64,000 bases of DNA from Burkholderia pyrrocinia (GTDB lineage: Bacteria > Pseudomonadota > Gammaproteobacteria > Burkholderiales > Burkholderiaceae). The stretch covers positions 372,001 to 436,000 of the forward strand of contig NZ_CP094459.1 in assembly GCF_022809715.1 (NCBI RefSeq). The letters run 5' to 3'. The notes beneath the pieces were generated by a model that was not told where the DNA came from, made no database searches, and saw only the letters and a program-made list of their open reading frames with translations. The translations under genes and the position numbers were made by a program. Below are positions 1 through 10,042 of this stretch, in pieces. The number at the start of each line of letters is the position of its first letter. The stretch's first letter is position 1.

Positions 1-37
1 GCGCCACACACCAGCAAGATTGAAGCAGAGGAAGCCG

Positions 38-592
38 TTGCAAGCGCGGGACCCACATGCAAACGTATTTTTCGTCGGCCTTATGGGAGCGGGTAAGACC
101 ACCGTGGGCCGTGCGGTCGCGCGTCGTCTCGACAGGACGTTCTTCGACTCCGACCACGAAATCGAGGCCCGCACGGGCGCGCGCATTCCGGTGATCTTCG
201 AGCTGGAGGGCGAGGCCGGGTTTCGCGATCGCGAAACGCAGGTGATCGCCGAGCTCACGCAGCGCGAGAACATCGTGCTCGCGACGGGCGGCGGCGCGGT
301 GCTGCGCCCGGAAAATCGCGAGTGCCTGAAAAGCAATGGCATCGTCGTCTATCTGCGTGCCAATCCGCACGATCTGTGGCTGCGCACGCGCAAGGACAAG
401 AACCGCCCGCTGCTGCAGACCGAAGATCCGAAGGGGCGCCTCGAAGCGCTCTACGAAGTGCGCGACCCGCTGTACCGCGAATGCGCGGATTTCGTCATCG
501 AGACCGGCCGTCCGTCGGTCAATGGTCTCGTCAACATGGTGCTGATGCAACTCGAACTGGCGGGCGTCATCGCCAAGCCGCTACAAGCATGA
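38..592 (+). CDS. aroK: shikimate kinase AroK
   Basis: Phosphorylates shikimate to shikimate 3-phosphate with ATP, the fifth step of chorismate synthesis in the cytoplasm. The 184-residue product has the family's usual length. Visible motifs are the P-loop GLMGAGKTT (residues 14-22), Asp39 in the DSD motif that binds Mg/shikimate, FRDRE (62-66) and the GGG substrate motif (84-86). The start is a TTG at 38, chosen because AGAGGAAG (27-34) lies just upstream; an in-frame TTG at 20 would add six residues but has no ribosome site. The stop overlaps the aroB start as ATGA, so the two genes are translationally coupled. Sequence before position 38 is the edge of the window and holds only the ribosome site. 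Confidence 0.95.
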   Translation: MQARDPHANVFFVGLMGAGKTTVGRAVARRLDRTFFDSDHEIEARTGARIPVIFELEGEAGFRDRETQVIAELTQRENIVLATGGGAVLRPENRECLKSNGIVVYLRANPHDLWLRTRKDKNRPLLQTEDPKGRLEALYEVRDPLYRECADFVIETGRPSVNGLVNMVLMQLELAGVIAKPLQA

Positions 593-1668
593 TTACTGTC
601 AACGTCGATCTGGGCGACCGCGCCTATCCGATTCATATTGGCGCCGGCCTGATCGGCCGCGCGGAGTTGTTCGCGCCTCACATCAAGGGTTCGTCCGTCA
701 CGATCGTCACGAACACGACGGTCGATCCGCTTTACGGCGACACGCTGCGCGCGGCGCTCGCGCCGCTTGGCAAGCAGGTGTCGACGGTCGTGCTGCCGGA
801 CGGCGAGGCGTACAAGAACTGGGAAACGCTGAACCTGATCTTCGACGGCCTGCTGACCGGGCGCGCGGATCGCAAGACGACGCTCGTCGCGCTCGGCGGC
901 GGCGTGGTCGGCGACATGACGGGCTTTGCCGCCGCGTGCTACATGCGCGGCGTGCCGTTCATCCAGGTGCCGACCACGCTGCTGTCGCAGGTCGATTCGT
1001 CGGTCGGCGGCAAGACGGGCATCAACCACCCGCTCGGCAAGAACATGATCGGCGCGTTCTATCAGCCGCAAGCCGTGATCGCGGACATCGGCGCGCTGGC
1101 GACGCTGCCCGACCGCGAACTGGCGGCCGGCGTCGCCGAGATCATCAAGACCGGCGCGATCGCCGATGCGGAATTCTTCGACTGGATCGAGGCGAACGTC
1201 GACGCGCTGAACCGTCGCGAGCCGGCAGCGCTCGCGCACGCCGTGAAGCGCTCGTGCGAGATCAAGGCGAGCGTGGTCGCGGCCGACGAGCGCGAAGGCG
1301 GCCTGCGCGCGATCCTGAACTTCGGCCACACGTTCGGCCATGCGATCGAGGCCGGGCTCGGCTACGGCGAGTGGCTGCACGGCGAGGCGGTCGGCTGCGG
1401 GATGGTGATGGCGGGCGACCTGTCGGTACGGCTCGGCATGCTCGACGAAGCGTCGCGGCAGCGGCTCGACGCGGTGATCGCGGCCGCGCACCTGCCGACC
1501 CGCGGGCCCGCGCTCGGCGATGCGCGCTATATGGATTTGATGCGCGTCGACAAGAAGGCTGAAGCCGGCGCGATCAAATTCATCCTGCTGAAGCGATTCG
1601 GCGATACGCTGATCACGCAGGCGCCGGACGAAGCCGTATTCGCTACACTGGCGCAGACAACCCGGTAA
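589..1668 (+). CDS. aroB: 3-dehydroquinate synthase AroB
   Basis: Converts DAHP to 3-dehydroquinate, step two of the shikimate pathway, using NAD and a divalent metal. The 359-residue protein is full length. The NAD-binding GGGVVGD lies at residues 103-109. The metal ligands expected for the family are present as Glu184, His247 (in NFGHTFGH) and His264, with Lys187 near the phosphate site. The ATG overlaps the aroK stop by four bases (ATGA), so aroK-aroB form one transcriptional unit, probably continuing from pilus genes outside the window as in relatives (the last point is inference). The next gene, dgt, follows after 41 bases with its own strong ribosome site. Confidence 0.96.
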   Translation: MITVNVDLGDRAYPIHIGAGLIGRAELFAPHIKGSSVTIVTNTTVDPLYGDTLRAALAPLGKQVSTVVLPDGEAYKNWETLNLIFDGLLTGRADRKTTLVALGGGVVGDMTGFAAACYMRGVPFIQVPTTLLSQVDSSVGGKTGINHPLGKNMIGAFYQPQAVIADIGALATLPDRELAAGVAEIIKTGAIADAEFFDWIEANVDALNRREPAALAHAVKRSCEIKASVVAADEREGGLRAILNFGHTFGHAIEAGLGYGEWLHGEAVGCGMVMAGDLSVRLGMLDEASRQRLDAVIAAAHLPTRGPALGDARYMDLMRVDKKAEAGAIKFILLKRFGDTLITQAPDEAVFATLAQTTR

Positions 1669-1709
1669 CGGCGGCCCGGATGCCCCGGCGCCCCTGACAT
1701 GGAGGAGAC

Positions 1710-2918
1710 GTGAGCGAGACATCCAGCAGCACACTGCCCGAAGCCGGCCGCGCATCCGCTGCGCCGGTGGCCGAGCCGCCGACGCTGGCGGCGCTGGAAG
1801 CCCATCTCGCTCCGTATGCCGCCCACGCGTCGCAATCGTGTGGCCGCCGCCATCCGGAAACGCCGCCGGCGGCGCGCACCGAATTCCAGCGCGACCGCGA
1901 TCGCATCGTCCATTCGACCGCGTTTCGCCGGCTCGAATACAAGACGCAGGTCTTCGTCAATCACGAAGGCGACCTGTTCCGCACGCGCCTCACGCACAGC
2001 CTCGAAGTCGCGCAGATCGCGCGCTCGGTCGCGCGCAACCTGCGCCTGAACGAGGATCTCGTCGAGGCGATCTCGCTCGCGCACGATCTCGGCCATACGC
2101 CGTTCGGCCATGCCGGCCAGGACGCGTTGAATGCATGCATGCGTGACCACGGCGGCTTCGAGCACAACCTGCAGAGCCTTGCCGTCGTCGACGAGCTCGA
2201 GGAACATTACGGCGCGTTCGACGGGCTGAACCTGTGCTTCGAGACGCGCGAAGGCATTCTGAAGCACTGCTCGCGCGAGAACGCACGCAAGCTCGGCGCG
2301 CTCGGCGAGCGCTTCCTGCAGGGCCGGCAGCCGTCGCTCGAAGCGCAGCTCGCGAACATCGCGGACGAAATTGCCTACAACAATCACGACGTCGACGACG
2401 GCCTGCGTTCCGGCCTGATCACGATCGAGCAGCTCGCGGAAGTCGAGCTGTGGCAGCGCCACTACGAAGCGGCGCTCGCCGAATTCCCGCATCTCGAAGG
2501 CCGCCGCCTCGTGCACGAGACGGTACGCCGCATCATCAACACGCTGATCGTCGACCTGATCGACGAGACGACGCGCAATCTCGCGCGTGTCGCGCCCGCG
2601 TCGCTCGACGACGTGCGCGCCGCGCCGCCGCTCGTGTCGCACAGCGCGACGGTCGCCGCGCAGGCGGCCGCCCTCAAGCGTTTCCTCTTCAAGAACCTGT
2701 ATCGCCACTACAAGGTGATGCGCATGGCGAGCAAGGCGCAGCGCGTCGTCACGGGGCTGTTCGACGCGTTCATCGACGATCCGCGTCTGCTGCCGCCGCC
2801 GTACCAGTCGGACGACACAGCGCAGCAGCCGCGTCTCGTCGCGCACTACATCGCCGGAATGACCGACCGCTTCGCGCTGAAGGAATATCAGCGCCTGTTC
2901 GTCATCAACGACAACTGA
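1710..2918 (+). CDS. dgt: deoxyguanosinetriphosphate triphosphohydrolase-like HD protein
   Basis: HD-superfamily phosphohydrolase related to Dgt, which cleaves dNTPs to nucleoside and triphosphate. The 402-residue protein shows the HD metal site as RLTHS (His96) followed by [11 protein letters not shown] (His125-Asp126) and a later [12 protein letters not shown] segment. The first 50 residues are Ala/Pro-rich and poorly conserved. GTG is the start, supported by GGAGGAG at 1701-1707. This family branch (dGTPase-like, type 2) often acts on several dNTPs, so strict dGTP specificity should not be assumed. It follows aroB by 41 bases and is probably co-transcribed. Confidence 0.9.
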   Translation: MSETSSSTLPEAGRASAAPVAEPPTLAALEAHLAPYAAHASQSCGRRHPETPPAARTEFQRDRDRIVHSTAFRRLEYKTQVFVNHEGDLFRTRLTHSLEVAQIARSVARNLRLNEDLVEAISLAHDLGHTPFGHAGQDALNACMRDHGGFEHNLQSLAVVDELEEHYGAFDGLNLCFETREGILKHCSRENARKLGALGERFLQGRQPSLEAQLANIADEIAYNNHDVDDGLRSGLITIEQLAEVELWQRHYEAALAEFPHLEGRRLVHETVRRIINTLIVDLIDETTRNLARVAPASLDDVRAAPPLVSHSATVAAQAAALKRFLFKNLYRHYKVMRMASKAQRVVTGLFDAFIDDPRLLPPPYQSDDTAQQPRLVAHYIAGMTDRFALKEYQRLFVINDN

Positions 2919-2936
2919 CTGTCACAAACGATCACT
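2919..2936 (+). promoter_or_regulatory. possible Pho-box-like sequence upstream of ugpB
   Basis: CTGTCAC (2919-2925) is followed by a second imperfect half CGATCAC (2929-2935). The first half matches the PhoB half-site CTGTCAT/C well, the second matches at five of seven positions. The repeat period is 10 bases rather than the canonical 11. The site lies 70-90 bases before ugpB, whose E. coli counterpart is PhoB-activated. I saw no convincing sigma70 hexamers between here and the gene, which fits an activated promoter but proves nothing. Confidence 0.25.
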
Positions 2937-3006
2937 AGACTTCGCCGGTTCAATGGCGACGGGAATGTTGCATACGCTGTTGGTAACGTTTTCATAGGAG
3001 AGGTCG

Positions 3007-4341
3007 ATGAAGAAGAAGCCTGCGGGGACCATGGTTCGTTCGATCGCGCTCGGCGGCGCGCTGATGTTCGGGGTGCAGCACGTGGCGTTCGCCGCGACGG
3101 AGATCCAGTTCTGGCATGCGATGGAGGCCGCGCTCGGCGAGCGGGTCAACGCGATTGCCGAGCAGTTCAACGCGTCGCAGAGCGACTACAAGATCGTGCC
3201 GGTCTTCAAGGGCACCTACGATCAGGCGCTTGCTGCCGGCATCGCCGCCTATCGCAGCGGCAACGCGCCGGCGATCCTCCAGGTCTATGAAGTCGGCACG
3301 GCCACGATGATGCAGGCGAAGAAGGCCGTCGTGCCCGTCTACGACGTGTTCAAGCAGGCCGGCGTGCCGCTCGACGAAAAGGCGTTCGTGCCGACCATCT
3401 CGAGCTATTACAGCGACGCGAAGACGGGCCATCTCGTGTCGATGCCGTTCAACAGCTCGACGCCGGTGCTGTACTACAACAAGGACGCGTTCAAGAAGGC
3501 CGGGCTCGACCCGAACCAGCCGCCGAAGACGTGGGACGACGTGAAGGCCGATGCCGAGAAGCTGCGCAAGTCGGGGATGGCGTGCGGCTTCACGACCGGC
3601 TGGCAGGGCTGGATCCAGCTCGAGAACTACAGCGCATGGCACGGGCTGCCGTTCGCGAGCCGCAACAACGGTTTCGACGGCACCGACGCGGCGCTCGAAT
3701 TCAACAAGCCGCAGCAGATCGCGCACGTCGCGTTCCTGCAGCAGATGGCGAAGGACGGCACGTTCACGTACGCGGGCCGCAAGGATGAAGCATCGGCGAA
3801 GTTCTACAGCGGCGACTGCGGGATCCTGACGACGTCGTCGGGCGCGCTCGCGAACGTGCAGAAATTCGCGAAGTTCAGCTACGGCACGGGCATGATGCCG
3901 TACGACGCGAACGTGAAGGGCGCGCCGCAGAACGCGATCATCGGCGGCGCGAGCCTGTGGGTACTGGCCGGCAAGGATCCGGCGACCTACAAGGGCGTCG
4001 CGAAATTCCTCGCATACCTCGCATCGCCGGCCGTCGCCGCGAAGTGGCACCAGGACACGGGCTACCTGCCGGTCACGACCGCCGCGTACGACCTCACGCG
4101 CCAGCAGGGCTTCTACGCGAAGAACCCGAGCGCCGAAACCGCGATCAAGCAGATGCTGAACAAGCCGCCGCTGCCTTACACGAAGGGGCTGCGTCTGGGC
4201 AACATGCCGCAGATCCGCACGATCGTCGACGAGGAGTTCGAGCAGGTCTGGGCGCAGAAGAAGTCGCCGAAGGACGCGCTCGATTCGGCGGCCTCGCGCG
4301 GCGACGAACTGCTGCGCCGCTTCGAGAAGTCGGGCGGCTGA
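3007..4341 (+). CDS. ugpB: sn-glycerol-3-phosphate ABC transporter, periplasmic binding protein UgpB
   Basis: Periplasmic receptor that delivers glycerol-3-phosphate (and glycerophosphodiesters) to the UgpAEC transporter. The 444-residue precursor starts with a Lys-rich n-region, a hydrophobic stretch and a likely cleavage after AFA at residue 29; the mature protein opens with TEIQFWHAM, the typical UgpB/cluster D start. GGAGAGG (2997-3003) places the ATG. It is the first gene of ugpBAECQ, in the same order as in E. coli, and is followed by a 100-base gap with a hairpin that may let the binding protein be made in excess over the membrane subunits. Related maltose-type receptors are excluded mainly by the neighbouring ugpQ and ugpC. 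Confidence 0.93.
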   Translation: MKKKPAGTMVRSIALGGALMFGVQHVAFAATEIQFWHAMEAALGERVNAIAEQFNASQSDYKIVPVFKGTYDQALAAGIAAYRSGNAPAILQVYEVGTATMMQAKKAVVPVYDVFKQAGVPLDEKAFVPTISSYYSDAKTGHLVSMPFNSSTPVLYYNKDAFKKAGLDPNQPPKTWDDVKADAEKLRKSGMACGFTTGWQGWIQLENYSAWHGLPFASRNNGFDGTDAALEFNKPQQIAHVAFLQQMAKDGTFTYAGRKDEASAKFYSGDCGILTTSSGALANVQKFAKFSYGTGMMPYDANVKGAPQNAIIGGASLWVLAGKDPATYKGVAKFLAYLASPAVAAKWHQDTGYLPVTTAAYDLTRQQGFYAKNPSAETAIKQMLNKPPLPYTKGLRLGNMPQIRTIVDEEFEQVWAQKKSPKDALDSAASRGDELLRRFEKSGG

Positions 4342-4357
4342 GCACGCATCGCTTCGT

Positions 4358-4403
4358 GCCGCCGGCCGCGCCGCGCATGCGTGCGTGCGTGCGGTCCGGC
4401 GGC
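4358..4403 (+). repeat. intercistronic stem-loop between ugpB and ugpA
   Basis: GCCGCCGG (4358-4365) pairs with CCGGCGGC (4396-4403) around a GC-rich loop that contains a GTGC tandem repeat (about 4381-4392). No T-tract follows, so it is not a standard terminator. Its position after the binding-protein gene suggests an mRNA-stability or partial-attenuation element. Confidence 0.45.
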
Positions 4404-4441
4404 GCGGTTTCCTTTCCGTTTCGCCTGACCGGATATCCGCG

Positions 4442-5326
4442 ATGCAATCCCGTTCCCGCTTCGGTACGAGCCTGGTGCCGTACCTGCTGATCGCGCCGCA
4501 GCTCGCGATCACCGCCGTGTTCTTCCTGTGGCCGGCCGGCGTCGCGCTGTGGCAGTCGACGCAGATGCAGGACGCGTTCGGCACGTCGAGCGAATTCGTC
4601 GGCTTCGCGAACTTCACGCACCTGTTCGCCGATCCGCTGTACCTCGATTCGTTTCGCACGACGCTCGTGTTCAGCTCGCTCGTCACGGTGAGCGGGCTCG
4701 TCGTGTCGCTGCTGCTCGCCGCGTGCGCCGACCGCGTGATCCGCGGCGCGCGCGTGTACCGCACGCTGCTGATCTGGCCATACGCGGTCGCACCGACGAT
4801 CGCGGCCGTGCTGTGGGCATTCCTGTTCAACCCGAGCATCGGCCTGATCACCTATGCGCTCGCGAAGGGCGGCATCGTGTGGAACCATGCGCTGAACGGC
4901 GAGCAGGCGATGTTCCTCGTCGTGCTCGCGTCGGTGTGGAAACAGGTGAGCTACAACTTCCTGTTTTTCTACGCGGGCCTGCAGGCGATCCCGCGCTCGC
5001 TGATCGAGGCGGCGGCGATCGACGGCGCGGGGCCGGTGCGGCGCTTCTTCAACATCGTGTTGCCATTGCTGTCGCCGACGAGTTTCTTCCTGCTGGTCGT
5101 GAATCTCGTCTACGCGTTCTTCGACACCTTCCCGGTGATCGACGCGGCCACCGGCGGCGGCCCGGCGCAGAGCACGAAGACGCTGATCTACAAGATCTTC
5201 GCGGAGGGCTTCCAGGGGCTCGACATCGGCAGCTCGGGCGCACAGTCGGTCGTGCTGATGATCATCGTCGTCGGGCTTACGGTGATCCAGTTCCGCTTCG
5301 TCGAACGCAGGGTGCAATACGCATGA
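4442..5326 (+). CDS. ugpA: sn-glycerol-3-phosphate ABC transporter permease UgpA
   Basis: Inner-membrane permease subunit that pairs with UgpE. The 294-residue protein has about six hydrophobic segments beginning at [18 protein letters not shown], and the conserved cytoplasmic loop [20 protein letters not shown] that docks on the ATPase (EAA motif, near residues 195-215). The ATG at 4442 is chosen because it gives the family's N-terminus; an upstream in-frame ATG at 4385 would add an Arg-rich stretch not typical of permeases. There is no strong ribosome site. The stop overlaps the ugpE start (ATGA). Confidence 0.93.
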   Translation: MQSRSRFGTSLVPYLLIAPQLAITAVFFLWPAGVALWQSTQMQDAFGTSSEFVGFANFTHLFADPLYLDSFRTTLVFSSLVTVSGLVVSLLLAACADRVIRGARVYRTLLIWPYAVAPTIAAVLWAFLFNPSIGLITYALAKGGIVWNHALNGEQAMFLVVLASVWKQVSYNFLFFYAGLQAIPRSLIEAAAIDGAGPVRRFFNIVLPLLSPTSFFLLVVNLVYAFFDTFPVIDAATGGGPAQSTKTLIYKIFAEGFQGLDIGSSGAQSVVLMIIVVGLTVIQFRFVERRVQYA

Positions 5327-6168
5327 TCGAAAATCGCAAGGGCTTCGACCTGTTCTGCCACGCGGTGCTGGTCGCGGGCATCGTGCTGATCGTGTTCCCC
5401 GTCTACGTCGCGTTCTGCGCGGCGACGATGAATGCGCAGGAAGTGTTCACGGTGCCGCTGTCGCTGGTGCCGAGCACGCATCTGTTCGAGAACATCGCGT
5501 ACATCTGGGGGCACGGCAGCGGCGGCACGACGGCGCCGTTCGGCCGCCTGCTCGTGAACAGCTTCGCGATGGCGCTCGGCATCGCGGTCGGCAAGATCGC
5601 GATGTCGATCCTGTCCGCGTACGCGATTGTCTACTTCCGCTTCCCGTTCCGCAACACGGCGTTCTGGCTGATCTTCGTCACGCTGATGCTGCCGGTGGAA
5701 GTGCGGATCTTCCCGACCGTGCAGGTCGTGTCGACGCTGCACCTGACGAACACCTACGCGGGGCTCACGCTGCCGCTGATCGCATCGGCGACCGCGACGT
5801 TCCTGTTCCGCCAGTTCTTCATGACGCTGCCCGACGAGCTGATGGATGCCGCGCGCATCGACGGCGCGGGCGCGCTGCGCTTCTTCTGGGACGTCGTGCT
5901 GCCGCTGTCGAAGACGAGCATCGCGGCGCTGTTCGTGATCACGTTCATCTACGGCTGGAACCAGTATCTGTGGCCGATCCTGATCACGACGGAGGCATCG
6001 CTGTCGACCGCGGTGGTGGGCATCAAGACGATGATCGCGAGCGGCGACGCCGCGACCGAATGGCAATACGTGATGGCGGCGACGCTGCTGGCGATGATTC
6101 CGCCGCTCGTCGTCGTGCTGGCGATGCAGCGCTGGTTCGTGCGCGGCCTCGTCGATTCCGAGAAATGA
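5323..6168 (+). CDS. ugpE: sn-glycerol-3-phosphate ABC transporter permease UgpE
   Basis: Second membrane subunit of the Ugp importer. The product is 281 residues, the usual length, with about six transmembrane segments and the EAA loop [20 protein letters not shown] in the C-terminal half. It begins within the ugpA stop codon, so the two permeases are coupled and made in equal amounts. The ATPase gene ugpC follows after 32 bases. The family is the MalG-like carbohydrate permease group; assignment to Ugp rests on the operon. Confidence 0.93.
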   Translation: MIENRKGFDLFCHAVLVAGIVLIVFPVYVAFCAATMNAQEVFTVPLSLVPSTHLFENIAYIWGHGSGGTTAPFGRLLVNSFAMALGIAVGKIAMSILSAYAIVYFRFPFRNTAFWLIFVTLMLPVEVRIFPTVQVVSTLHLTNTYAGLTLPLIASATATFLFRQFFMTLPDELMDAARIDGAGALRFFWDVVLPLSKTSIAALFVITFIYGWNQYLWPILITTEASLSTAVVGIKTMIASGDAATEWQYVMAATLLAMIPPLVVVLAMQRWFVRGLVDSEK

Positions 6169-6200
6169 ATGACGGACGGCAACCGGGAGAAAGACCAAGT

Positions 6201-7286
6201 ATGGCTGCGCTGAGCTTGAAGGGCGTCAGGAAATCCTACGACGGCAAGCAGCATGTGCTGCATGGCATCGACGTCGAGATCGCCGACGGCGAATTCATCG
6301 TGCTGGTCGGCCCGTCGGGCTGCGGCAAATCGACGTTGCTGCGGATGATCGCGGGGCTCGAGAGCGTGACGGATGGCGAGATCGCGATCGGCGAGCGCGT
6401 CGTCAACGCGCTGGAGCCGAAGGATCGAGACATCGCGATGGTGTTCCAGAACTATGCGCTGTACCCGCACATGACGGTCGCGCAGAACATGGGCTACGGG
6501 CTGAAGATCCGCGGGATCGAGCGTGCGGCGATCGACTCGCGGGTGGCCGCGGCCGCGAAGATCCTCGAGCTCGAGCCGCTGCTCGCGCGGCGGCCGCGCG
6601 AGCTGTCGGGCGGCCAGCGGCAGCGCGTCGCGATGGGGCGCGCGATCGTGCGCGAGCCGTCGGTGTTCCTGTTCGACGAACCGTTGTCGAACCTCGACGC
6701 GAAGCTGCGCGTGCAGATGCGGCTCGAGATCCAGCGGCTGCATGCGCGGCTCGCGACGACGAGCGTCTACGTGACGCACGACCAGATCGAGGCGATGACG
6801 CTCGCGCAGCGTGTGATCGTGATGAACCGCGGCTACGCGGAGCAGATCGGTGCACCGGTCGACGTGTACGAGAAGCCGGCGACGGTGTTCGTCGCGGGCT
6901 TCATCGGCTCGCCCGCGATGAACCTGATGCACGGCCGGCTGTCGGACGACGGCGCGACCTTTACGGTCGCGGGCGGCGGCCCCGCGCTGCCGGTCGCCGG
7001 CGCGCCCGGTATCGGCGCGGAGATCGCCACCGGGCGCGACTGGGTGCTCGGCGTACGCCCCGAACACATGACGCCGCAGCCGGGCGTCGCGCAGGCGACG
7101 CTGCCCGTCGACTCGTGCGAGCTGCTCGGCGCCGACAATCTCGCGCACGGCCGCTGGGGCAACCACGACGTCGCGGTGCGCCTGCCGCACGCGGACCGTC
7201 CGGCGCGCGGCACGGCGCTGGCGGCCGCGCTGCCCGCGCACCGGCTGCATTTCTTCGATCCCGAAACCGGCAAGCGTGCCGGCTGA
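6201..7286 (+). CDS. ugpC: sn-glycerol-3-phosphate ABC transporter ATP-binding protein UgpC
   Basis: ATPase that powers Ugp uptake from the cytoplasmic face. The 361-residue protein contains Walker [10 protein letters not shown] (37-45), the Q-loop in VFQNYALYP, signature LSGGQRQR (135-142), Walker B VFLFDE (155-160) and the switch histidine in VTHDQ. The C-terminal third is an OB/TOBE regulatory domain, as in MalK-type ATPases. GGGAGA (6185-6190) supports the ATG at 6201. An in-frame ATG at 6165 overlapping the ugpE stop would add twelve residues (MNDGRQPG...) and cannot be excluded. Confidence 0.94.
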   Translation: MAALSLKGVRKSYDGKQHVLHGIDVEIADGEFIVLVGPSGCGKSTLLRMIAGLESVTDGEIAIGERVVNALEPKDRDIAMVFQNYALYPHMTVAQNMGYGLKIRGIERAAIDSRVAAAAKILELEPLLARRPRELSGGQRQRVAMGRAIVREPSVFLFDEPLSNLDAKLRVQMRLEIQRLHARLATTSVYVTHDQIEAMTLAQRVIVMNRGYAEQIGAPVDVYEKPATVFVAGFIGSPAMNLMHGRLSDDGATFTVAGGGPALPVAGAPGIGAEIATGRDWVLGVRPEHMTPQPGVAQATLPVDSCELLGADNLAHGRWGNHDVAVRLPHADRPARGTALAAALPAHRLHFFDPETGKRAG

Positions 7287-7314
7287 ACCTGCTGCATTTG
7301 CCGAGAGGCCGACG

Positions 7315-8079
7315 ATGACTTCCCGTACCGACTGGCCTTATCCGCGCGTCGTCGCCCATCGCGGCGGCGGCACGCTCGCGCCGGAGAACACGCTCGCCGC
7401 GCTCGACGAGGGGGCGCGACGCGGTCACCGGATGGTCGAGTTCGACGCGAAGCTGTCGGCCGACGACGTGACGTTCCTGCTGCACGACGACACGGTCGAC
7501 CGAACCTCGAACGGCCAGGGGGCAGCGGCGGGCATGCGTTATGCGGCGCTGGCCGCGCTCGACGCGGGCGCATGGCTCGACGCGCGCTTCGCGGGCGAGC
7601 GGATGCCGACGCTCGAGGCGGCGGCGGCGCGCTGCATCGCGCACGGCCTGGCCGCGAATGTCGAGATCAAGCCGTGCCCGGGGCGCGAGCGCGAGACGGG
7701 GCAGCGCGTGGCGGCCGACGCGGCCGCGTACTGGCGCGATGCCGAGATCCCTCCGCTGCTGTCGTCGTTCTCGTTCGATGCGCTGCAGCAGGCGCGCGCG
7801 ACCGTGCCGGCGCTGCCGCGCGGGATGCTCTACGAGGCCGTGCCGGACGACTGGCATGCGCAGGTCGTCGACGCGCTCGGCTGCGTATCGTTGCATGCAG
7901 ACCACAAACGGCTCGATGAACCGCTCGTGCGCGCGATCAAGGCGGCCGGGCTGCGCATCCTGGTGTACACGGTGAACGACCTCGAACGGGCGCGCGAACT
8001 CGCGCGCTGGGGCGTCGACGCGGTCTGCACTGACCGGATCGACCTGATCGCCCCCGATGCGCTGGACGATATCGCGTAG
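7315..8079 (+). CDS. ugpQ: glycerophosphodiester phosphodiesterase UgpQ
   Basis: Hydrolyses glycerophosphodiesters to glycerol-3-phosphate and an alcohol, probably in the cytoplasm because no signal peptide is present. The 254-residue protein has the GDPD signature AHRGGGTLAPENT (His15, Arg16, Glu24), EFDAKLS with the metal ligands, LLHDD with the second catalytic His, and EIKP mid-protein. CGAGAGG (7302-7308) sets the ATG. It is the last gene of ugpBAECQ and its product feeds the same pathway as the transporter. A strong terminator follows 50 bases downstream. Confidence 0.93.
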   Translation: MTSRTDWPYPRVVAHRGGGTLAPENTLAALDEGARRGHRMVEFDAKLSADDVTFLLHDDTVDRTSNGQGAAAGMRYAALAALDAGAWLDARFAGERMPTLEAAAARCIAHGLAANVEIKPCPGRERETGQRVAADAAAYWRDAEIPPLLSSFSFDALQQARATVPALPRGMLYEAVPDDWHAQVVDALGCVSLHADHKRLDEPLVRAIKAAGLRILVYTVNDLERARELARWGVDAVCTDRIDLIAPDALDDIA

Positions 8080-8125
8080 CGGGGCCGGTCCCGCGCGATG
8101 GCGGGTGCGGGAAGACCCTGAGACA

Positions 8126-8165
8126 AAAAAACGACGCCCCGACGGGAATCCCGCCGGGGCGTTTT
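8126..8165. terminator. bidirectional rho-independent terminator between ugpQ and the ompW-like gene
   Basis: The arms ACGCCCCG (8134-8141) and CGGGGCGT (8155-8162) pair perfectly and the stem continues inward through GGGA/TCCC. An A-tract precedes it (8125-8131) and a T-tract follows (8162-8165), so it can stop transcription from ugpQ and from the convergent porin gene. Confidence 0.85.
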
Positions 8166-8245
8166 GCATCGTGGAGACGTTACGTCACGAAAATTCCGCT
8201 ACAAATTGCAGCAGGATTAACCATTCCCCAAATATTCGACTACGC

Positions 8246-8977
8246 TTAGAAGCGGTAGCCGACGTTCAGATACGTGACGATCGGGTTGAGCGAGATCTTC
8301 GCTTTCGACGTTTCGGTCAGGGTGCCGACCGGCGTCCGGCGGGCCGTCGTGAAGGTCGCGGTCACGCTGACCGGGATGTACGAGATCGACAGGCCTGCGA
8401 ACCAGTGTTTCGTGAAGTTGTACGAGAAGCCGGCGTTGAAGACGGGCGCCCACTGGTTGCTGGTCGTTGCGCTGGTCGGGCCGCCGAGCACGCCGTTCTC
8501 GAACGTGCCGTTCGTGATCTTTGCGCCGGTGAACCAGACATACGTCGCGCCGACGCCGACATACGGACGGAACTTCGCGTTGGCGTCGTTGAAGTGGTAG
8601 CGAAGCAATACGGCGGGGCTCCACTGGTACGCACGGCCGAGTACGCCGAACTTTTCGAACTGACCCTTGCCGGTAATGTCGAACTTCGGCGGTATCCCCA
8701 TAACGAGCTCGGTGGAGATGTGGTCGGTGACGAAGTAGCCAGTTGCGAGCCCAAGCGTGTCGGCGTCATTGATGCCGGCGCCCGTGTTGGGAATCGATTG
8801 GTTGATGGGCGTGCCGCCAACGCGGTACACGAACAGCGGGTCGCTGCTGTCCTGCGGCGACAGGTGGAACCAGCCGGTGCTGACGTAGAAATCACCTGCG
8901 GATTGTGCGTGTGCCGTACCGCCCGCAAACGTGAATGCGAGCGCTGCGGCCCCCGTAATGGCCAGTTTTCGTTTCAT
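8246..8977 (-). CDS. ompW: OmpW-family outer membrane protein
   Basis: Predicted eight-stranded outer-membrane beta-barrel of the OmpW family, a group linked to passage of small hydrophobic compounds. The 243-residue precursor has a signal peptide ending near AHA-Q (residue 24), alternating aromatic strands, and a C-terminal Phe (NVGYRF), the outer-membrane assembly signal. The ATG at 8977 is set by GGAGGA at 8984-8989; an in-frame upstream start at 9031 lacks a ribosome site. It stands alone, convergent to ugpQ. Its substrate cannot be read from the sequence. The family assignment is from the overall pattern and length. Confidence 0.8.
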   Translation of the reverse strand: MKRKLAITGAAALAFTFAGGTAHAQSAGDFYVSTGWFHLSPQDSSDPLFVYRVGGTPINQSIPNTGAGINDADTLGLATGYFVTDHISTELVMGIPPKFDITGKGQFEKFGVLGRAYQWSPAVLLRYHFNDANAKFRPYVGVGATYVWFTGAKITNGTFENGVLGGPTSATTSNQWAPVFNAGFSYNFTKHWFAGLSISYIPVSVTATFTTARRTPVGTLTETSKAKISLNPIVTYLNVGYRF

Positions 8978-9170
8978 TGTGTCTCCTCCGATCAAAGGCG
9001 TGCTCATTATGACGACTGCGTTTAAAACCAAACAAGCTCGTAAGTTAGAGTTTTCACCCTAGGATTAGTACGACCGTACGTATCCGCGCACCGACAGGAC
9101 GGGCATTCTACGCAGGTGCGCATTTTCGGACCTCCGGGTATTTCCTAACGCGTTCAAACGGACATTCAGC

Positions 9171-9884
9171 ATGGCACGGTTAGCACGACTCTACGTTCCC
9201 GACCAGCCGCAGCACGTGATACTGCGCGGCCTGGATCAGCAACCCGCGTTCGTCGACGACCAGGACTACGAACTCTTCATCGATTGCCTGAAGGCCGCCG
9301 CGCGCGATCATCACCTGTCGGTGCATGCCTATGTGCTGCTGCCGCGCCAGGTGCAACTCCTCGTGACGCCGAGCGACGAGGCGAGCCTGCCGAAAGCGAT
9401 GCAGGCCGTCGGTCGCCGCTACGTCGCGCATTTCAACCGGCGCTATTCGCGGCGCGGCACCCTGTGGGAAGGCCGCTATCGCGCGACCGTGATCGAAGGC
9501 GAGCGCTATTTCCTGCTCGCGAGCCGCGTGGTCGAGATGAGCCCGGTGCGCTCGCAGCTCGTCGCGACGCCCGAAGCCTATCGCTGGTCGAGCTACCGGC
9601 ATCACGTCGGGCTCACCGTCGACAGCCTGATCACCGACCATCCGCTCTACTGGGCGCTCGGCAACACGCCGTTCGACCGCCAGCGTGCGTACAAGGAGCT
9701 GTGCGAGCAGCCGCTCGACGAGCGGCAGGCCGACCAGTTGCAGCAGGCGACGCTGAAGGGCTGGGTGCTCGGCGGCGAGAACTACCGCGAGTGGGCGGCG
9801 CGCACCGCGAACCGGCGCGTGTCGCCGCTGCCGCGCGGACGCCCCAGAAAGGTGCGCGAGAACACGCCGCCGATCCAGCAATAA
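9171..9884 (+). CDS. RAYT/Y1 transposase-like protein with substituted catalytic residues
   Basis: The 237-residue protein follows the pattern of REP-associated tyrosine transposases (IS200/IS605-type Y1 domain): PQHVILRG near the N-terminus, the AYVLLP strand, RRGTLWEGRYRA and YRWSSYRHH. In active relatives the strand after AYVLMP carries the HUH metal site as NHVHLL; here it reads RQVQLL (Gln60, Gln62). The nucleophilic Tyr in RYIELNPVR is replaced, the segment reading RVVEMSPVR (Val120). The protein therefore should bind but not cut DNA. The tail is Arg/Pro-rich (PLPRGRPRK). It is flanked by no inverted repeats and has its own terminator, which suggests a resident single-copy gene rather than a mobile element. 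Similar copies upstream of gltB in other Burkholderia are a recollection, not a check. Confidence 0.75.
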   Translation: MARLARLYVPDQPQHVILRGLDQQPAFVDDQDYELFIDCLKAAARDHHLSVHAYVLLPRQVQLLVTPSDEASLPKAMQAVGRRYVAHFNRRYSRRGTLWEGRYRATVIEGERYFLLASRVVEMSPVRSQLVATPEAYRWSSYRHHVGLTVDSLITDHPLYWALGNTPFDRQRAYKELCEQPLDERQADQLQQATLKGWVLGGENYREWAARTANRRVSPLPRGRPRKVRENTPPIQQ

Positions 9885-9902
9885 CGCGGGAACGGCGGCC
9901 GG

Positions 9903-9932
9903 GAAGCGGCGCTGCGGGCGCCGCTTCTTTTT
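9903..9932 (+). terminator. rho-independent terminator after the RAYT-like gene
   Basis: GAAGCGGCGC (9903-9912) and GCGCCGCTTC (9918-9927) form a perfect ten-base-pair stem with a five-base loop, followed by TTTTT (9928-9932). Confidence 0.9.
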
Positions 9933-10012
9933 GCACCAAAACGATACAGCCCCAATAAAACAGCACCAGATCGAAGCATCCGTTTAATTGGGGTTCGATC
10001 AAGCTGTTTTTG

Positions 10013-10042
10013 TTGCTATTCCTTTGATTCGTCGCGTATATT
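10013..10042 (+). promoter_or_regulatory. candidate sigma70 promoter for gltBD
   Basis: TTGCTA (10013-10018) and TATATT (10037-10042) are separated by 18 bases in an AT-rich stretch between the preceding terminator and gltB. It would give a leader of about 125 bases before the gltB ATG. No obvious operator was recognised. Confidence 0.5.

Noticed and set aside
8079..8245. Possible small RNA between ugpQ and the porin gene
   Set aside because: The only structure is the bidirectional terminator; no independent promoter was evident.
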